Below the pieces are notes generated by a model. It did no database searches. It was not told the origin of the DNA and was given only the letters and a program-made list of their open reading frames with translations. This document shows, piece after piece, positions 15,082 to 22,869 of a stretch of DNA of 36,410 bases. A program made the position numbers and the translations under genes. Positions within the stretch are counted from its first letter, which is position 1; the number at the start of each line of letters is the position of its first letter. This DNA comes from Bacillota bacterium. GTDB lineage: Bacteria; Bacillota; Clostridia; Lachnospirales; Cellulosilyticaceae. Location of the stretch: the NCBI GenBank assembly GCA_023393125.1, contig JAEWMQ010000112.1, forward strand, positions 1 to 36,410, written 5' to 3'.

Positions 15082-16470
15082 CTATCTATCTGCTAGTGTA
15101 AAACCATCAATTTTGATATCTGATTCTTTAACTTTGCCTTCTTCAAGAGCTTTATCTAAAGCTGCATTATATCGATCGTTTAATGCATTCAGTTCTTTAT
15201 CTAAATCTACATTGTCACCAGCTAGAATCTTAAGGTATAGATTTGTGAATGTTTTATTTCTATCATCACCTTCAACAGCGATTAATGTTTCAATTTGAAC
15301 TGGAAGTGGTGCAATATCATCAAGTGTAAAGTTATATTCAAGACCTTGAAGACCTTGTTCTTCAACTGGTAATTTACTTACATCATTAGCTGGTAAATAA
15401 GTTTTTGGTTCTGCTTTATATTGTTGTGCAATCTCACTGTTAGCTAATAAGAATCTTAAGAACTCTTTTGCACCTTCTTGATTTTTAGATTGACTAGCTA
15501 CTGCAAAGTCAACTCCTGCAAAACCTAAACCTTTTTCATAAGTTTCATCTTCAAATACTGGAACAGCTGCTGTTCCCCAGTTAATATCGGTTTTAATTTG
15601 TGTGCTATATAAACCTGTTGTCCAGTTTCCATCTATGTACATACCAATGTTACCTTGTGCGAAGTTAGAACGCATTGGGTCAACTGATAATGTTTCATAA
15701 CCAGGGAAAAGTGAACCATCTTTTGCAAGATCCATATAGTATTCAAGTAAACGTTTTTGAGCTGGGATATTGAATCTGCCTGTGCTGAAGTCAAAACCGT
15801 AGCCACCAATTGTTCCTGCTGCAACAGCCATTGGATCAAGTACACGTTCCCAAATATTACTTGCTCCTAAGTAAAGACCATAGCCATATACTTTTCCATT
15901 ACCCTTTTCTGTAATGATTTTGGCCATTTCACGCATTTCTTCTAAAGTTGTTGGTGGTTTCTCTGGATCAAGACCTGAAGCTTCGAAAACATCTTTGTTA
16001 TAAAGTAATCTAAAAGCTGTTACTCTAGTTGGTATAGAGTACAGGTTTCCATAAAGTTCTTGTTGATCAAAAACTGCTGAGAATACATCATCTTTCATTT
16101 CTTCTGTAATAACATCATCTACTGGAATGATAAGATTCTGTTCGATAAGTGTTGGAATAGAGAAGTTACCTCCAAGTTCAAAAATATCTGGTGCATCTCC
16201 TGAAGATAAAGCCATATTTACTACATTAGTATAGTTATCACCATATCCTTCATACTTAACCACATATTTATCTTGGCTTTCATTGAAAGCAGTAATAATA
16301 GCATCTAGTGCTGGGTCTGTACCACTTGCTTTTGACCACATTTTTAATTCTGTTTTTCCGTTACTAGTAGCCCCGTCTGCTTTACTGTCTGCTGAACTAC
16401 TACAACCAGTAAGAGCACTCATCCCCATAACCATTGCCATAGTTAATAAAGATACTTTTTTGAGTTTCAT
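15082..16470 (-). CDS. sugar ABC transporter solute-binding lipoprotein (operon A)
   Basis: This 462-residue extracellular solute-binding protein is family 1 (MalE/MsmE-like). The N-terminus has a signal sequence and lipobox LTGC with Cys23, followed by a Ser-rich linker, so it is anchored to the outer face of the membrane. The body has the typical ELKMWSKASGTDPALDAIITAFNESQ opening (split over residues 40-70), GDAPDIFELGG and GNIGMYIDGNW segments. AGGAGG precedes the ATG. It is the first gene of operon A, divergent from the regulator pair at 16747-20055. It is the likely capture protein for the oligosaccharide later cut by the GH38 enzyme. The exact ligand is unknown. Confidence 0.95.
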   Translation of the reverse strand: MKLKKVSLLTMAMVMGMSALTGCSSSADSKADGATSNGKTELKMWSKASGTDPALDAIITAFNESQDKYVVKYEGYGDNYTNVVNMALSSGDAPDIFELGGNFSIPTLIEQNLIIPVDDVITEEMKDDVFSAVFDQQELYGNLYSIPTRVTAFRLLYNKDVFEASGLDPEKPPTTLEEMREMAKIITEKGNGKVYGYGLYLGASNIWERVLDPMAVAAGTIGGYGFDFSTGRFNIPAQKRLLEYYMDLAKDGSLFPGYETLSVDPMRSNFAQGNIGMYIDGNWTTGLYSTQIKTDINWGTAAVPVFEDETYEKGLGFAGVDFAVASQSKNQEGAKEFLRFLLANSEIAQQYKAEPKTYLPANDVSKLPVEEQGLQGLEYNFTLDDIAPLPVQIETLIAVEGDDRNKTFTNLYLKILAGDNVDLDKELNALNDRYNAALDKALEEGKVKESDIKIDGFTLADR

Positions 16471-16746
16471 ACAAGTCCTCCTTAGAAGTTATTTCGTTTT
16501 ATTGATAAATATATGGTACCATCTTTACAAATTGTGAAACATATAATATTGTTACTAAAAGATTTGATATTGTGAACTATTTTGTTATAATAATATTACT
16601 TTACATAAATCAAACTATTTTTTTATGCAATTTATATTTATTATTTCTATTAATCATGTGTATTTAAAGCATTTTTCACTAAACACATATGCTTATTACT
16701 TGTTGCAATGGTCATGTTTTACACTCGTTTAAAAGGAGAATGATAT
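16471..16746. promoter_or_regulatory. divergent control region of operon A and its two-component system
   Basis: This A/T-rich region drives operon A to the left and the regulator pair to the right. ATTGTGAA occurs twice in direct orientation at 16531-16538 and 16569-16576, 38 nt apart. Direct repeats like these are plausible binding sites for the AraC-type domain of the response regulator. On the minus strand TTCACA-17-CATATA is a weak promoter candidate overlapping the first repeat. Binding is inferred only. Confidence 0.5.
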
Positions 16747-18285
16747 ATGCTAAAGATTGTATTTATAGACGATGATGAGTCTATTGTTGAAGGTTTAAAA
16801 TACATATTAGATTGGAACTCTCTTGACATTGAAATTGCCGGAGTTGCTTATAGTGGGCAAGAAGGTCTTGAACTTATTGATCGCACAAGTCCACATTTAG
16901 TTGTTACAGATATACGTATGCCTCAGCTAGATGGGTTAAGTATGCTTGCAGCACTTAATCATAAGAACGTTAAAACTATTATATTGAGTGGCTATGATGA
17001 CTTTCATTATGCACAAAGTGCTATCGAAAAAGGTGCTTTTGCCTATCTACTAAAACCACTCAAAAAAGCGGAATTATTAGAAAAAATACAGTCTGCCATC
17101 ACACTAATTAAAGAGGAGTTAGCTGCTGACCAGAGCACTAAACATCTTACCCTATTAGCAAAAGAAAAATACTTGTTAGATTTATTAACTCATACCCAAG
17201 CCTTTGCTAACTCTACTTCTCATCATCATTTATTAGCATTACAGCCACACTCTAAGTATTATGAAATTCTTATTTTAGAGCCCCAGGAGCACTTGCTAGA
17301 AACTACCTCACAAGCATTTGAAGACTTAAATCATTATGTAACCCAAAAAAACAATGATTTACTAGCTCCCTATACGAATAATCTATTAGTCGTATTTATT
17401 CAAGGGACAAGCACTTCCCATTTGAAGACCAAAAGAGAAGAACTTTTAGACTATATGGATTGCTTGTTTACAACACCCATTTCTATTGGTGTAAGCTCTA
17501 GTTTTACTGACCTCAATCAAATTCATTTATTTTTTGAGGAAGCTCAACATGCTCTTGATGAAACTTTCCAAAGTGTCAGCCATTTTGTTCAATTTAACTC
17601 AGATGAAGCAGCTGCATCACTAAAAAGCATTGATACAAGACCCTATATTGAGTCTATTATTTCTCAAGTAAAAGACCTCAATCTCACTGGTACTTATGGG
17701 CACATAGAAAAACTCTTTAATTACCTTATTGGACAAAAGTGTTCTTCTAATCAAATTTATACAGAAACCATTAGCTTACTGGTTTATTTAAAAAACCTAG
17801 CCTATTCTTATAATCTTCAAGATAATATTTTTTCTAACTATGAGATTTATAGAGTTACTTATCTTAGAAAAAACTATAAGACAGCACCTGAGCTTAAAAC
17901 TTGGTTAACAGATTGCATTTCTGATCTTATTAATCAAATAAAAACTTCTAGCAGCTCTACCGAACTACTTATAGAACAAATTAAACAATATGTTGTAGAT
18001 CAAAATGGCCTTACTTCTAGAGAAGCCGTAGCCTCCCATTTTCATATGAATGCTTCATATCTTAGCCGTTTATTTAAGCAACAGTCCGATATGAGCTTTA
18101 TAGATTATGTTACACAAGTTAAGTTAGACAAAGCAAAACGTCTACTTAGTAATTCTTCTCTACAAATCCAAGAAATTTCAGACCAACTAGGTTATACCAA
18201 TGCACAGTATTTTTCTACTGTATTCGAAAAACATATTGGTATCACACCTACTAAATATCGTAAAAACCTAAAATCCAAAAGCTAG
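16747..18285 (+). CDS. YesN-like response regulator with AraC-type DNA-binding domain
   Basis: The 512-residue cytosolic protein begins with a CheY-like receiver: the acidic cluster IDDDE at 7-11, the phosphorylatable Asp55 in VVTDIRMPQLDG, and Lys103 in LLKPLK. A long middle region (about 120-400) has no motif I can name. The C-terminal 100 residues form two helix-turn-helix units of the AraC/XylS family, with NASYLSRLFKQ and LGYTNAQYFSTVFEKHIGITPTKYR. AAAGGAG lies 8 nt before the ATG. The kinase gene follows after about 12 nt. Pairs of this kind usually activate a neighbouring sugar-uptake operon, here operon A. Confidence 0.94.
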   Translation: MLKIVFIDDDESIVEGLKYILDWNSLDIEIAGVAYSGQEGLELIDRTSPHLVVTDIRMPQLDGLSMLAALNHKNVKTIILSGYDDFHYAQSAIEKGAFAYLLKPLKKAELLEKIQSAITLIKEELAADQSTKHLTLLAKEKYLLDLLTHTQAFANSTSHHHLLALQPHSKYYEILILEPQEHLLETTSQAFEDLNHYVTQKNNDLLAPYTNNLLVVFIQGTSTSHLKTKREELLDYMDCLFTTPISIGVSSSFTDLNQIHLFFEEAQHALDETFQSVSHFVQFNSDEAAASLKSIDTRPYIESIISQVKDLNLTGTYGHIEKLFNYLIGQKCSSNQIYTETISLLVYLKNLAYSYNLQDNIFSNYEIYRVTYLRKNYKTAPELKTWLTDCISDLINQIKTSSSSTELLIEQIKQYVVDQNGLTSREAVASHFHMNASYLSRLFKQQSDMSFIDYVTQVKLDKAKRLLSNSSLQIQEISDQLGYTNAQYFSTVFEKHIGITPTKYRKNLKSKS

Positions 18286-18297
18286 AAGGTGCAACAT

Positions 18298-20055
18298 ATG
18301 TTTCAGAAATTATTTTATACACTTAAGGGTAAAATCATTATTTGCTTTTTAATATTAATTGTGATTTGTGTTAGCTTATCCGGAATCATCTCTTATCACT
18401 ATATTTCCGACGAATTAAAAAAAACAAGCATTGACTACTCTCAATCGCTTGTTTCTAAGGTAAATGATGCGCTTCTTACTACTATTAATGAATTAGATAC
18501 TCTTTCAAAGGTAATTGTTATCAATCCTCATACTCAAGAATTAGTGAAAGAAGACTCTTCTTCTCTAGATTCAAATAATAGCTTACTACTTACTAAAGAC
18601 TACATAGATTCTATTACTGCTTTTAATTCCAATATTACTGGTGTTTATATTACTGACTTAAAATCTCATGACTATAGCTTTGGGTTTAATAGCAACTTCC
18701 TTCCTCGCTATGATATCAAAAAGGAACAGTGGTTTACTCCTTTTTTAGAAAGTGATCAAGTGACTCGTTTAGTCTCTCCTTATGAAACTACAAGCTATAT
18801 CCAAGGCGAACTTATGTCTTTTGTGAGAAAAATCAAGGTGATTAGTAGCAATGAACCTATTGGGTTAGTCAAAATAGATATTAAGGCAGACTTCCTTAAA
18901 GATATAGGTACACCTGACACCCGCAGTAATCATGACTTAATTATCTTAGACCAAAATAACCTTCCTATCTACTATACAAATTCTAGTAAGAATAATGTAG
19001 CTTATACGGACTTTAATAAAACACTAGAAACCTCGGAAGGATATACTTATCTCACTAATACTAATGACAAAGAAATTGTTACTTATAAGAAATCTGCTGA
19101 AACAGGGTTAACTATACTTTTAACCATAACTGAAAAGGAGTTATTAAGTAGTTTACCACCACTTATGCTTCACACTCTCTATATCGTATTACTTTGTATT
19201 TTTATAGGCCTTATTTTAGCCTTGTTTATTTCTAATTCTCTGTCTAGGTCTTTAAATCATCTTACAAAAGGGATACAAGCTATAGAGCAAGGTCATTTTG
19301 ATACCGTTGTTACCGTTACATCAAAAGATGAAATAGGGAATCTCACTTATCAGTTTAATAAGATGATTGCACGTATTAATGAATTACTGAAAATCAACAA
19401 TGAAATTAGCACAAAAAACATTAAAGCAGAGCTAAAGGTTTTACAAAGTCAAATTAATCCGCACTTCTTATATAATACCTTAGAATCCATACGAATGAAG
19501 GCTATTGCTAATAAACCAGATGACGTTTCCTATATCATAGAGGAACTAGGTGAACTTCTTAAGTTTACTCTTAGAAATACTACGGATTTTGTAAGTCTCG
19601 AAACAGAGCTATTTTACTTAGAAAAGTATATTAATCTACACAACATTAGATTACGCTATAAAATTAATTACCACTTTCCTCAAAGCGAACTATTAGAAGA
19701 ACTACAAATACCTAAATTCATCCTCCAACCTATTGTAGAAAATGCCATTCTCCATGGCCTAGAATGCGTAGAAGATCGCTATATTAACATTCAAGTATTA
19801 GAGGATGCCGAAGACATCCAGATTATTATTTTTAATAATGGCACTCCTATGCCAAAAGAACAAATTGATCTGCTCAATGATTTATTTGAAAAGAATGTTT
19901 CTGATTATCAGCAGCACATCGGTATATTTAATGTTAACAACAGATTGAAACTCCTTTATGGCCTTGAATATGGTGTTTATATTCCTTATGACTCATCTGG
20001 TACAACTCTTATATTATCCTTAAAAAGAACAGTCTCTGTTCCTATTCTTTTATAA
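18298..20055 (+). CDS. YesM-like sensor histidine kinase with extracellular sensor domain
   Basis: This 585-residue membrane kinase has a TM segment at about residues 10-30 and an extracellular region of about 240 residues with the look of a Cache-type sensor. A second TM lies near 283-305, a HAMP domain follows (SRSLNHLTKGIQAIEQGHF), and then the His-kinase domain of the YesM/LytS kind. The phosphoacceptor is His389 in QSQINPHFLYNTLE, followed by an ATP-binding domain with PIVENAILHGLE. Start: ATG at 18298, 8 nt after AAGG. A GTG three codons earlier overlaps that site and is less likely. It forms a pair with the preceding regulator and probably senses free or protein-bound sugar outside the cell. 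Confidence 0.93.
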   Translation: MFQKLFYTLKGKIIICFLILIVICVSLSGIISYHYISDELKKTSIDYSQSLVSKVNDALLTTINELDTLSKVIVINPHTQELVKEDSSSLDSNNSLLLTKDYIDSITAFNSNITGVYITDLKSHDYSFGFNSNFLPRYDIKKEQWFTPFLESDQVTRLVSPYETTSYIQGELMSFVRKIKVISSNEPIGLVKIDIKADFLKDIGTPDTRSNHDLIILDQNNLPIYYTNSSKNNVAYTDFNKTLETSEGYTYLTNTNDKEIVTYKKSAETGLTILLTITEKELLSSLPPLMLHTLYIVLLCIFIGLILALFISNSLSRSLNHLTKGIQAIEQGHFDTVVTVTSKDEIGNLTYQFNKMIARINELLKINNEISTKNIKAELKVLQSQINPHFLYNTLESIRMKAIANKPDDVSYIIEELGELLKFTLRNTTDFVSLETELFYLEKYINLHNIRLRYKINYHFPQSELLEELQIPKFILQPIVENAILHGLECVEDRYINIQVLEDAEDIQIIIFNNGTPMPKEQIDLLNDLFEKNVSDYQQHIGIFNVNNRLKLLYGLEYGVYIPYDSSGTTLILSLKRTVSVPILL

Positions 20056-20085
20056 ATTTATTTACGTATATATTTATAAACGCCA

Positions 20086-20132
20086 AAAGAGGTCACTACG
20101 CTAGTTTTAACAACTAACATAGTGACCTCTTC
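20086..20132. terminator. bidirectional terminator between kinase gene and tRNA cluster
   Basis: AGAGGTCACTA (20088-20098) pairs with TAGTGACCTCT (20120-20130), and the inner part can extend the stem (TAGTT/AACTA). On the minus strand TTTT follows, a good end for the tRNA transcript. On plus the tail is weaker (TCTGATT). Confidence 0.85.
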
Positions 20133-20150
20133 TGATTGTAAGCTAAAATA

Positions 20151-20224
<74 letters not shown>

Positions 20225-20230
20225 ATATAA

Positions 20231-20301
20231 AGCGGGTGATGGGAATCGAACCCACGTAGTCAGCTTGGAAGGCTGAAGTTCTACCATTGAACTACACCCG
20301 C
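20231..20301 (-). tRNA. tRNA-Gly (UCC)
   Basis: The minus strand has acceptor GCGGGTG/CACCCGC with a U discriminator, D-arm AGTTCAATGGTAGAACT, anticodon loop CTTCCAA (anticodon TCC), and T-arm GTGGGTTCGATTCCCAT. It is a second glycine isoacceptor besides the GCC tRNA near the left edge. CCA is not encoded. Confidence 0.96.
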
Positions 20302-20310
20302 AAGTCAAAA

Positions 20311-20383
20311 TGAGCCACCCGGGAATCGAACCCGGGACAACTTGATTAAAAGTCAAGTGCTCTACCGACTGAGCTAGTGACCC
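20311..20383 (-). tRNA. tRNA-Lys (UUU)
   Basis: The minus strand shows D-arm AGCTCAGTCGGTAGAGC, anticodon loop CTTTTAA (anticodon TTT), and T-arm CCGGGTTCGATTCCCGG. The acceptor stem GGGTCAC/GTGGCTC contains two G-U pairs, somewhat unusual but foldable. The discriminator is A and CCA is not encoded. It is the first gene after the cluster promoter at 20404-20432. Confidence 0.94.
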
Positions 20384-20403
20384 GCAAAATTGACTGCTTT
20401 AAA

Positions 20404-20432
20404 ATAATACCTTATTTTTTGCTTTAAGTCAA
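20404..20432 (-). promoter_or_regulatory. tRNA cluster promoter overlapping the DUF1284 stop codon
   Basis: The minus strand has -35 TTGACT (20427-20432), a 17-nt spacer and -10 TATTAT (20404-20409), the same hexamers as the left rRNA promoter. The -35 box overlaps the TGA stop of the DUF1284 gene, so the tRNAs can be transcribed independently of the bioY unit. Confidence 0.85.
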
Positions 20433-20830
20433 GTGACTTCTTTAACCTTTTTTAAAATTTTATTTTTACATGCGCTTATAGGGTACCAATTACACTGACC
20501 ACAGATATCTTCCATCTTATCTTCTGTCATTTGTTTGTTAATTTCTCGTATTAAATCCTGATAAATATAGTTCCCTTCTTCAAGCCCAAAATACTTCACT
20601 ATTTTGGAATCTATTGTTTGTACTTTCTCTTGAGTTACACATGTACTCCTATTAGTTTGATGTGGACAACACTTACATAAATCATCCACACCAAATACAA
20701 TTTCAATCTCTGCAGGTGCACTTCCTCTTAGTATTCCCACCTTTTCATTCATATTATTAACAAACGCCTCACTATAGCCTTTGCCGCTATAACCTTGGGT
20801 ACATAATAAATGATGTGGCCTTAGCTTCAT
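20429..20830 (-). CDS. DUF1284 cysteine-rich protein
   Basis: This 133-residue soluble protein begins with LRPHHLLCTQGYSGKGYS, the signature opening of DUF1284. Cysteines at 10, 52, 54, 55, 64, 110, 113 and 121 (LCKCCPHQ, ICGQCNWYP) suggest metal or Fe-S binding; its biochemical function is not known to me. The start ATG overlaps the end of bioY by 4 nt, so the two are translationally coupled and under the same BirA-like operator. There is no terminator of its own before the tRNA promoter. Confidence 0.85.
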   Translation of the reverse strand: MKLRPHHLLCTQGYSGKGYSEAFVNNMNEKVGILRGSAPAEIEIVFGVDDLCKCCPHQTNRSTCVTQEKVQTIDSKIVKYFGLEEGNYIYQDLIREINKQMTEDKMEDICGQCNWYPISACKNKILKKVKEVT

Positions 20831-21372
20831 ACTAGCCTTACCATCCTCTCTCTCATTTTAACTCCTAGTATTCCACCTACTACGCCTTTGATAATAGCTG
20901 TTGGAATAAACGGTATAACACAAGCAGTAATACCTGCCATAACACTACTTCCTGTAATTAAGCAAAATACAAATACACCTATAACATAATTAATAATCGT
21001 ACCCATTATAATGGCTACTATAAATACACCTTTAATTCTATCTTTATACTCTACTCCCCATCCTATAATAAAGGCCATAATAGGGAAGGAAATAATAAAC
21101 CCTCCTGTTGCACCTACAACACTATGTAAGCCTCCTGAAAAATTTGCAAATACAGGCAGCCCTATAGCTCCTAAAAGTACATAAATACTGGATGCAATAG
21201 CTCCCTTTTTAGCCCCTAATACAATGGCAGCCAAGGTAATGGCAAAAGTTTGCATAGTCATAGGTACTCCCATAGGCATAGGAATAGCAATTTGAGCCAT
21301 AACAGCTATTACAGCTGTCCATAAACTAATCATACATAAGTCTTTAGTAGATAAGGCACTCTTATTCATCAT
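20827..21372 (-). CDS. bioY: biotin transporter S component
   Basis: BioY is the membrane substrate-binding subunit of the ECF-type biotin importer. The 181-residue protein has about six hydrophobic segments and the conserved blocks IPMPMGVPMTMQTFAITLA (about 30-48) and FANFSGGLHSVVGATGGFI (about 75-93), typical of the family. The start is either of two adjacent ATGs; GAGGGGAG precedes both. EcfA/EcfT energy-coupling subunits are not nearby and are presumably shared. Control by BirA is suggested by an operator overlapping the promoter at 21465-21518. The host therefore probably takes up biotin rather than relying only on synthesis (inference). Confidence 0.96.
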   Translation of the reverse strand: MMNKSALSTKDLCMISLWTAVIAVMAQIAIPMPMGVPMTMQTFAITLAAIVLGAKKGAIASSIYVLLGAIGLPVFANFSGGLHSVVGATGGFIISFPIMAFIIGWGVEYKDRIKGVFIVAIIMGTIINYVIGVFVFCLITGSSVMAGITACVIPFIPTAIIKGVVGGILGVKMRERMVRLV

Positions 21373-21464
21373 ACTCTCCCCTCTTTAGTCTATTGCCTGC
21401 TTTTATCAATTGGATTATTCATTCTAGTACACATCAATAGAACTTATTTATATTATTTGTAATC

Positions 21465-21493
21465 ATCATATAACTTACGCAAACAATTGTCAA
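21465..21493 (-). promoter_or_regulatory. bioY promoter
   Basis: The minus strand shows a perfect -35 TTGACA (21488-21493), a 17-nt spacer and -10 TATGAT (21465-21470). The -35 box lies inside the left half of the BirA-like operator, so bound repressor would block polymerase. Confidence 0.85.
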
Positions 21494-21518
21494 CAAATTT
21501 AAACACTATAGTTTACAA
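21487..21518. promoter_or_regulatory. BirA-type biotin operator upstream of bioY
   Basis: TTGTCAAC (21487-21494), 16 nt, then GTTTACAA (21511-21518) is a near-perfect inverted repeat. It matches the TTGTnAAC-N14-16-GTTnACAA pattern of Firmicutes BirA sites and extends one more pair into A/T flanks. Position next to bioY and over its -35 box makes biotin-dependent repression very likely. Confidence 0.85.
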
Positions 21519-21564
21519 ATTACTTTTAGCTATTTTAATTGTTCCTAGTCGTATTTCTTAAACA

Positions 21565-21590
21565 CAAAAAGCACCCTCTCGGGTGCTCTC
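21565..21590 (-). terminator. terminator of operon B
   Basis: AGCACCC (21570-21576) pairs with GGGTGCT (21581-21587) around a tetraloop, and TTTTTGTG follows on the minus strand. It lies about 80 nt after the MFS gene. It resembles the terminator after the 23S gene at 36271-36290. Confidence 0.88.
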
Positions 21591-21666
21591 TTCTCTTATT
21601 TTCAAATATTAGTGCAAATTCCATGCTAACCTTATATTAGTCCCTAAATATGTTGCCTACTTACAG

Positions 21667-22869
21667 TTACAATGCATCTACCTCTTCTCTAGGTGCCACA
21701 TTTCTCCTAAAGAATAGAAAGACAACATAAAACATAATCATACTCATTAAGAGTACATAAAATGCGAAACGAATTCCTATTATATCAGTAATCACACCAA
21801 ACAACATATTAAATACAATATCAAATATGGTTGCTATACTTATAATTACTCCAGTTGCTGTTGCTATACAATCTTTCTCATAGTATTTCTGAATCATTAA
21901 TACTAAAGTCGGATAAACGATAGATAACATACATCCCGTCATGCTTAACAATACTACAGTATGCTTCCCTCCAGCAATCCCAATTGAATAGATTACAGTA
22001 GATACGCCGCCAAACAGCATAATACTTTTTAATACACCCAACTTTTGTACCACTGGTGCAAATACTAATCTTCCAATTGTCATTCCACCAAAAAACATAG
22101 ACAAGTATACTGCCGCACTTTCATTATTCATTCCTAATTCTGATGTACAGTAAGCTAAGAACCAGTTTAAGATTCCATGCTCTGCAATAAAATAGAAACC
22201 GAAAATTAAAATGAGATATAAAAAGGCTGGATGCTTGATAATCCTGCGGTAAGAGACCTGCTGTTTCTCTGTTTTTGGATTTGGGAGTTTTGAGAAACAT
22301 ACAGCAACTATACCAATCGCAATGATCACCAATAGAACTACATTTACCAAATGCCAGGCAGAAATATCCTCGGCATATCTACCCACTAAATTTTGACTTG
22401 TACTTGTACCAATTCCTTGGGTGAAGAATAAGACGTTTACAATGAGGCTTGGTGCCCCTGCAAATACGAGTGGCACTAATAAATTGATTGTTGTATTAAT
22501 TAAGGTGGATGCCCCCATACAGAGGAACATACCGATTAATAGCATCATATAGTTGTCTGTGGCAACAAAAACCGTTGCCCCACACATCCATATTCCTACT
22601 ACCGATAAAAATACTTTCTTTTTTTCAAATCTATCAAGAATGTTACCACCTAGTAACAAAAATACTAAATTCCCTATATAACTAACTGTAACGATAGTGG
22701 ATACTTGTGTCGTGGTTAAAGAAAAATGTTCTTGAAACACCCCTCCAAACACTCCACGCATACTGTCACTAGCTCCCATGACAATCATACATATCATAAA
22801 TCCAATAAATATTACTATGTTCTGGCTATTTGGTTTTGATTTCTTGTACTTCTCGCTATCCCTATCCAC
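21667..22869 (-). CDS. MFS transporter (operon B)
   Basis: This 400-residue protein has about 12 membrane segments and a polar N-terminal tail of 16 residues. The loop NILDRFEKKK (about 75-85) matches the MFS motif between helices 2 and 3 (G-x-x-x-D-R-x-G-R-R-like). The start overlaps the GH105 gene by 8 nt, so it is translationally coupled and is the last gene of operon B. The substrate is unknown. Its place after the two enzymes suggests uptake or efflux of a mono- or disaccharide, uronate or degradation product handled by this operon. Confidence 0.88.
   Translation of the reverse strand: MDRDSEKYKKSKPNSQNIVIFIGFMICMIVMGASDSMRGVFGGVFQEHFSLTTTQVSTIVTVSYIGNLVFLLLGGNILDRFEKKKVFLSVVGIWMCGATVFVATDNYMMLLIGMFLCMGASTLINTTINLLVPLVFAGAPSLIVNVLFFTQGIGTSTSQNLVGRYAEDISAWHLVNVVLLVIIAIGIVAVCFSKLPNPKTEKQQVSYRRIIKHPAFLYLILIFGFYFIAEHGILNWFLAYCTSELGMNNESAAVYLSMFFGGMTIGRLVFAPVVQKLGVLKSIMLFGGVSTVIYSIGIAGGKHTVVLLSMTGCMLSIVYPTLVLMIQKYYEKDCIATATGVIISIATIFDIVFNMLFGVITDIIGIRFAFYVLLMSMIMFYVVFLFFRRNVAPREEVDAL

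Noticed and set aside
14846..15298. Plus-strand ORF of 150 codons across the permease-binding protein gap
   Set aside because: It is antisense to the attenuator and to the conserved binding-protein C-terminus; composition is Phe/Ser/Leu-rich, as expected from a reversed A/T-rich gene.
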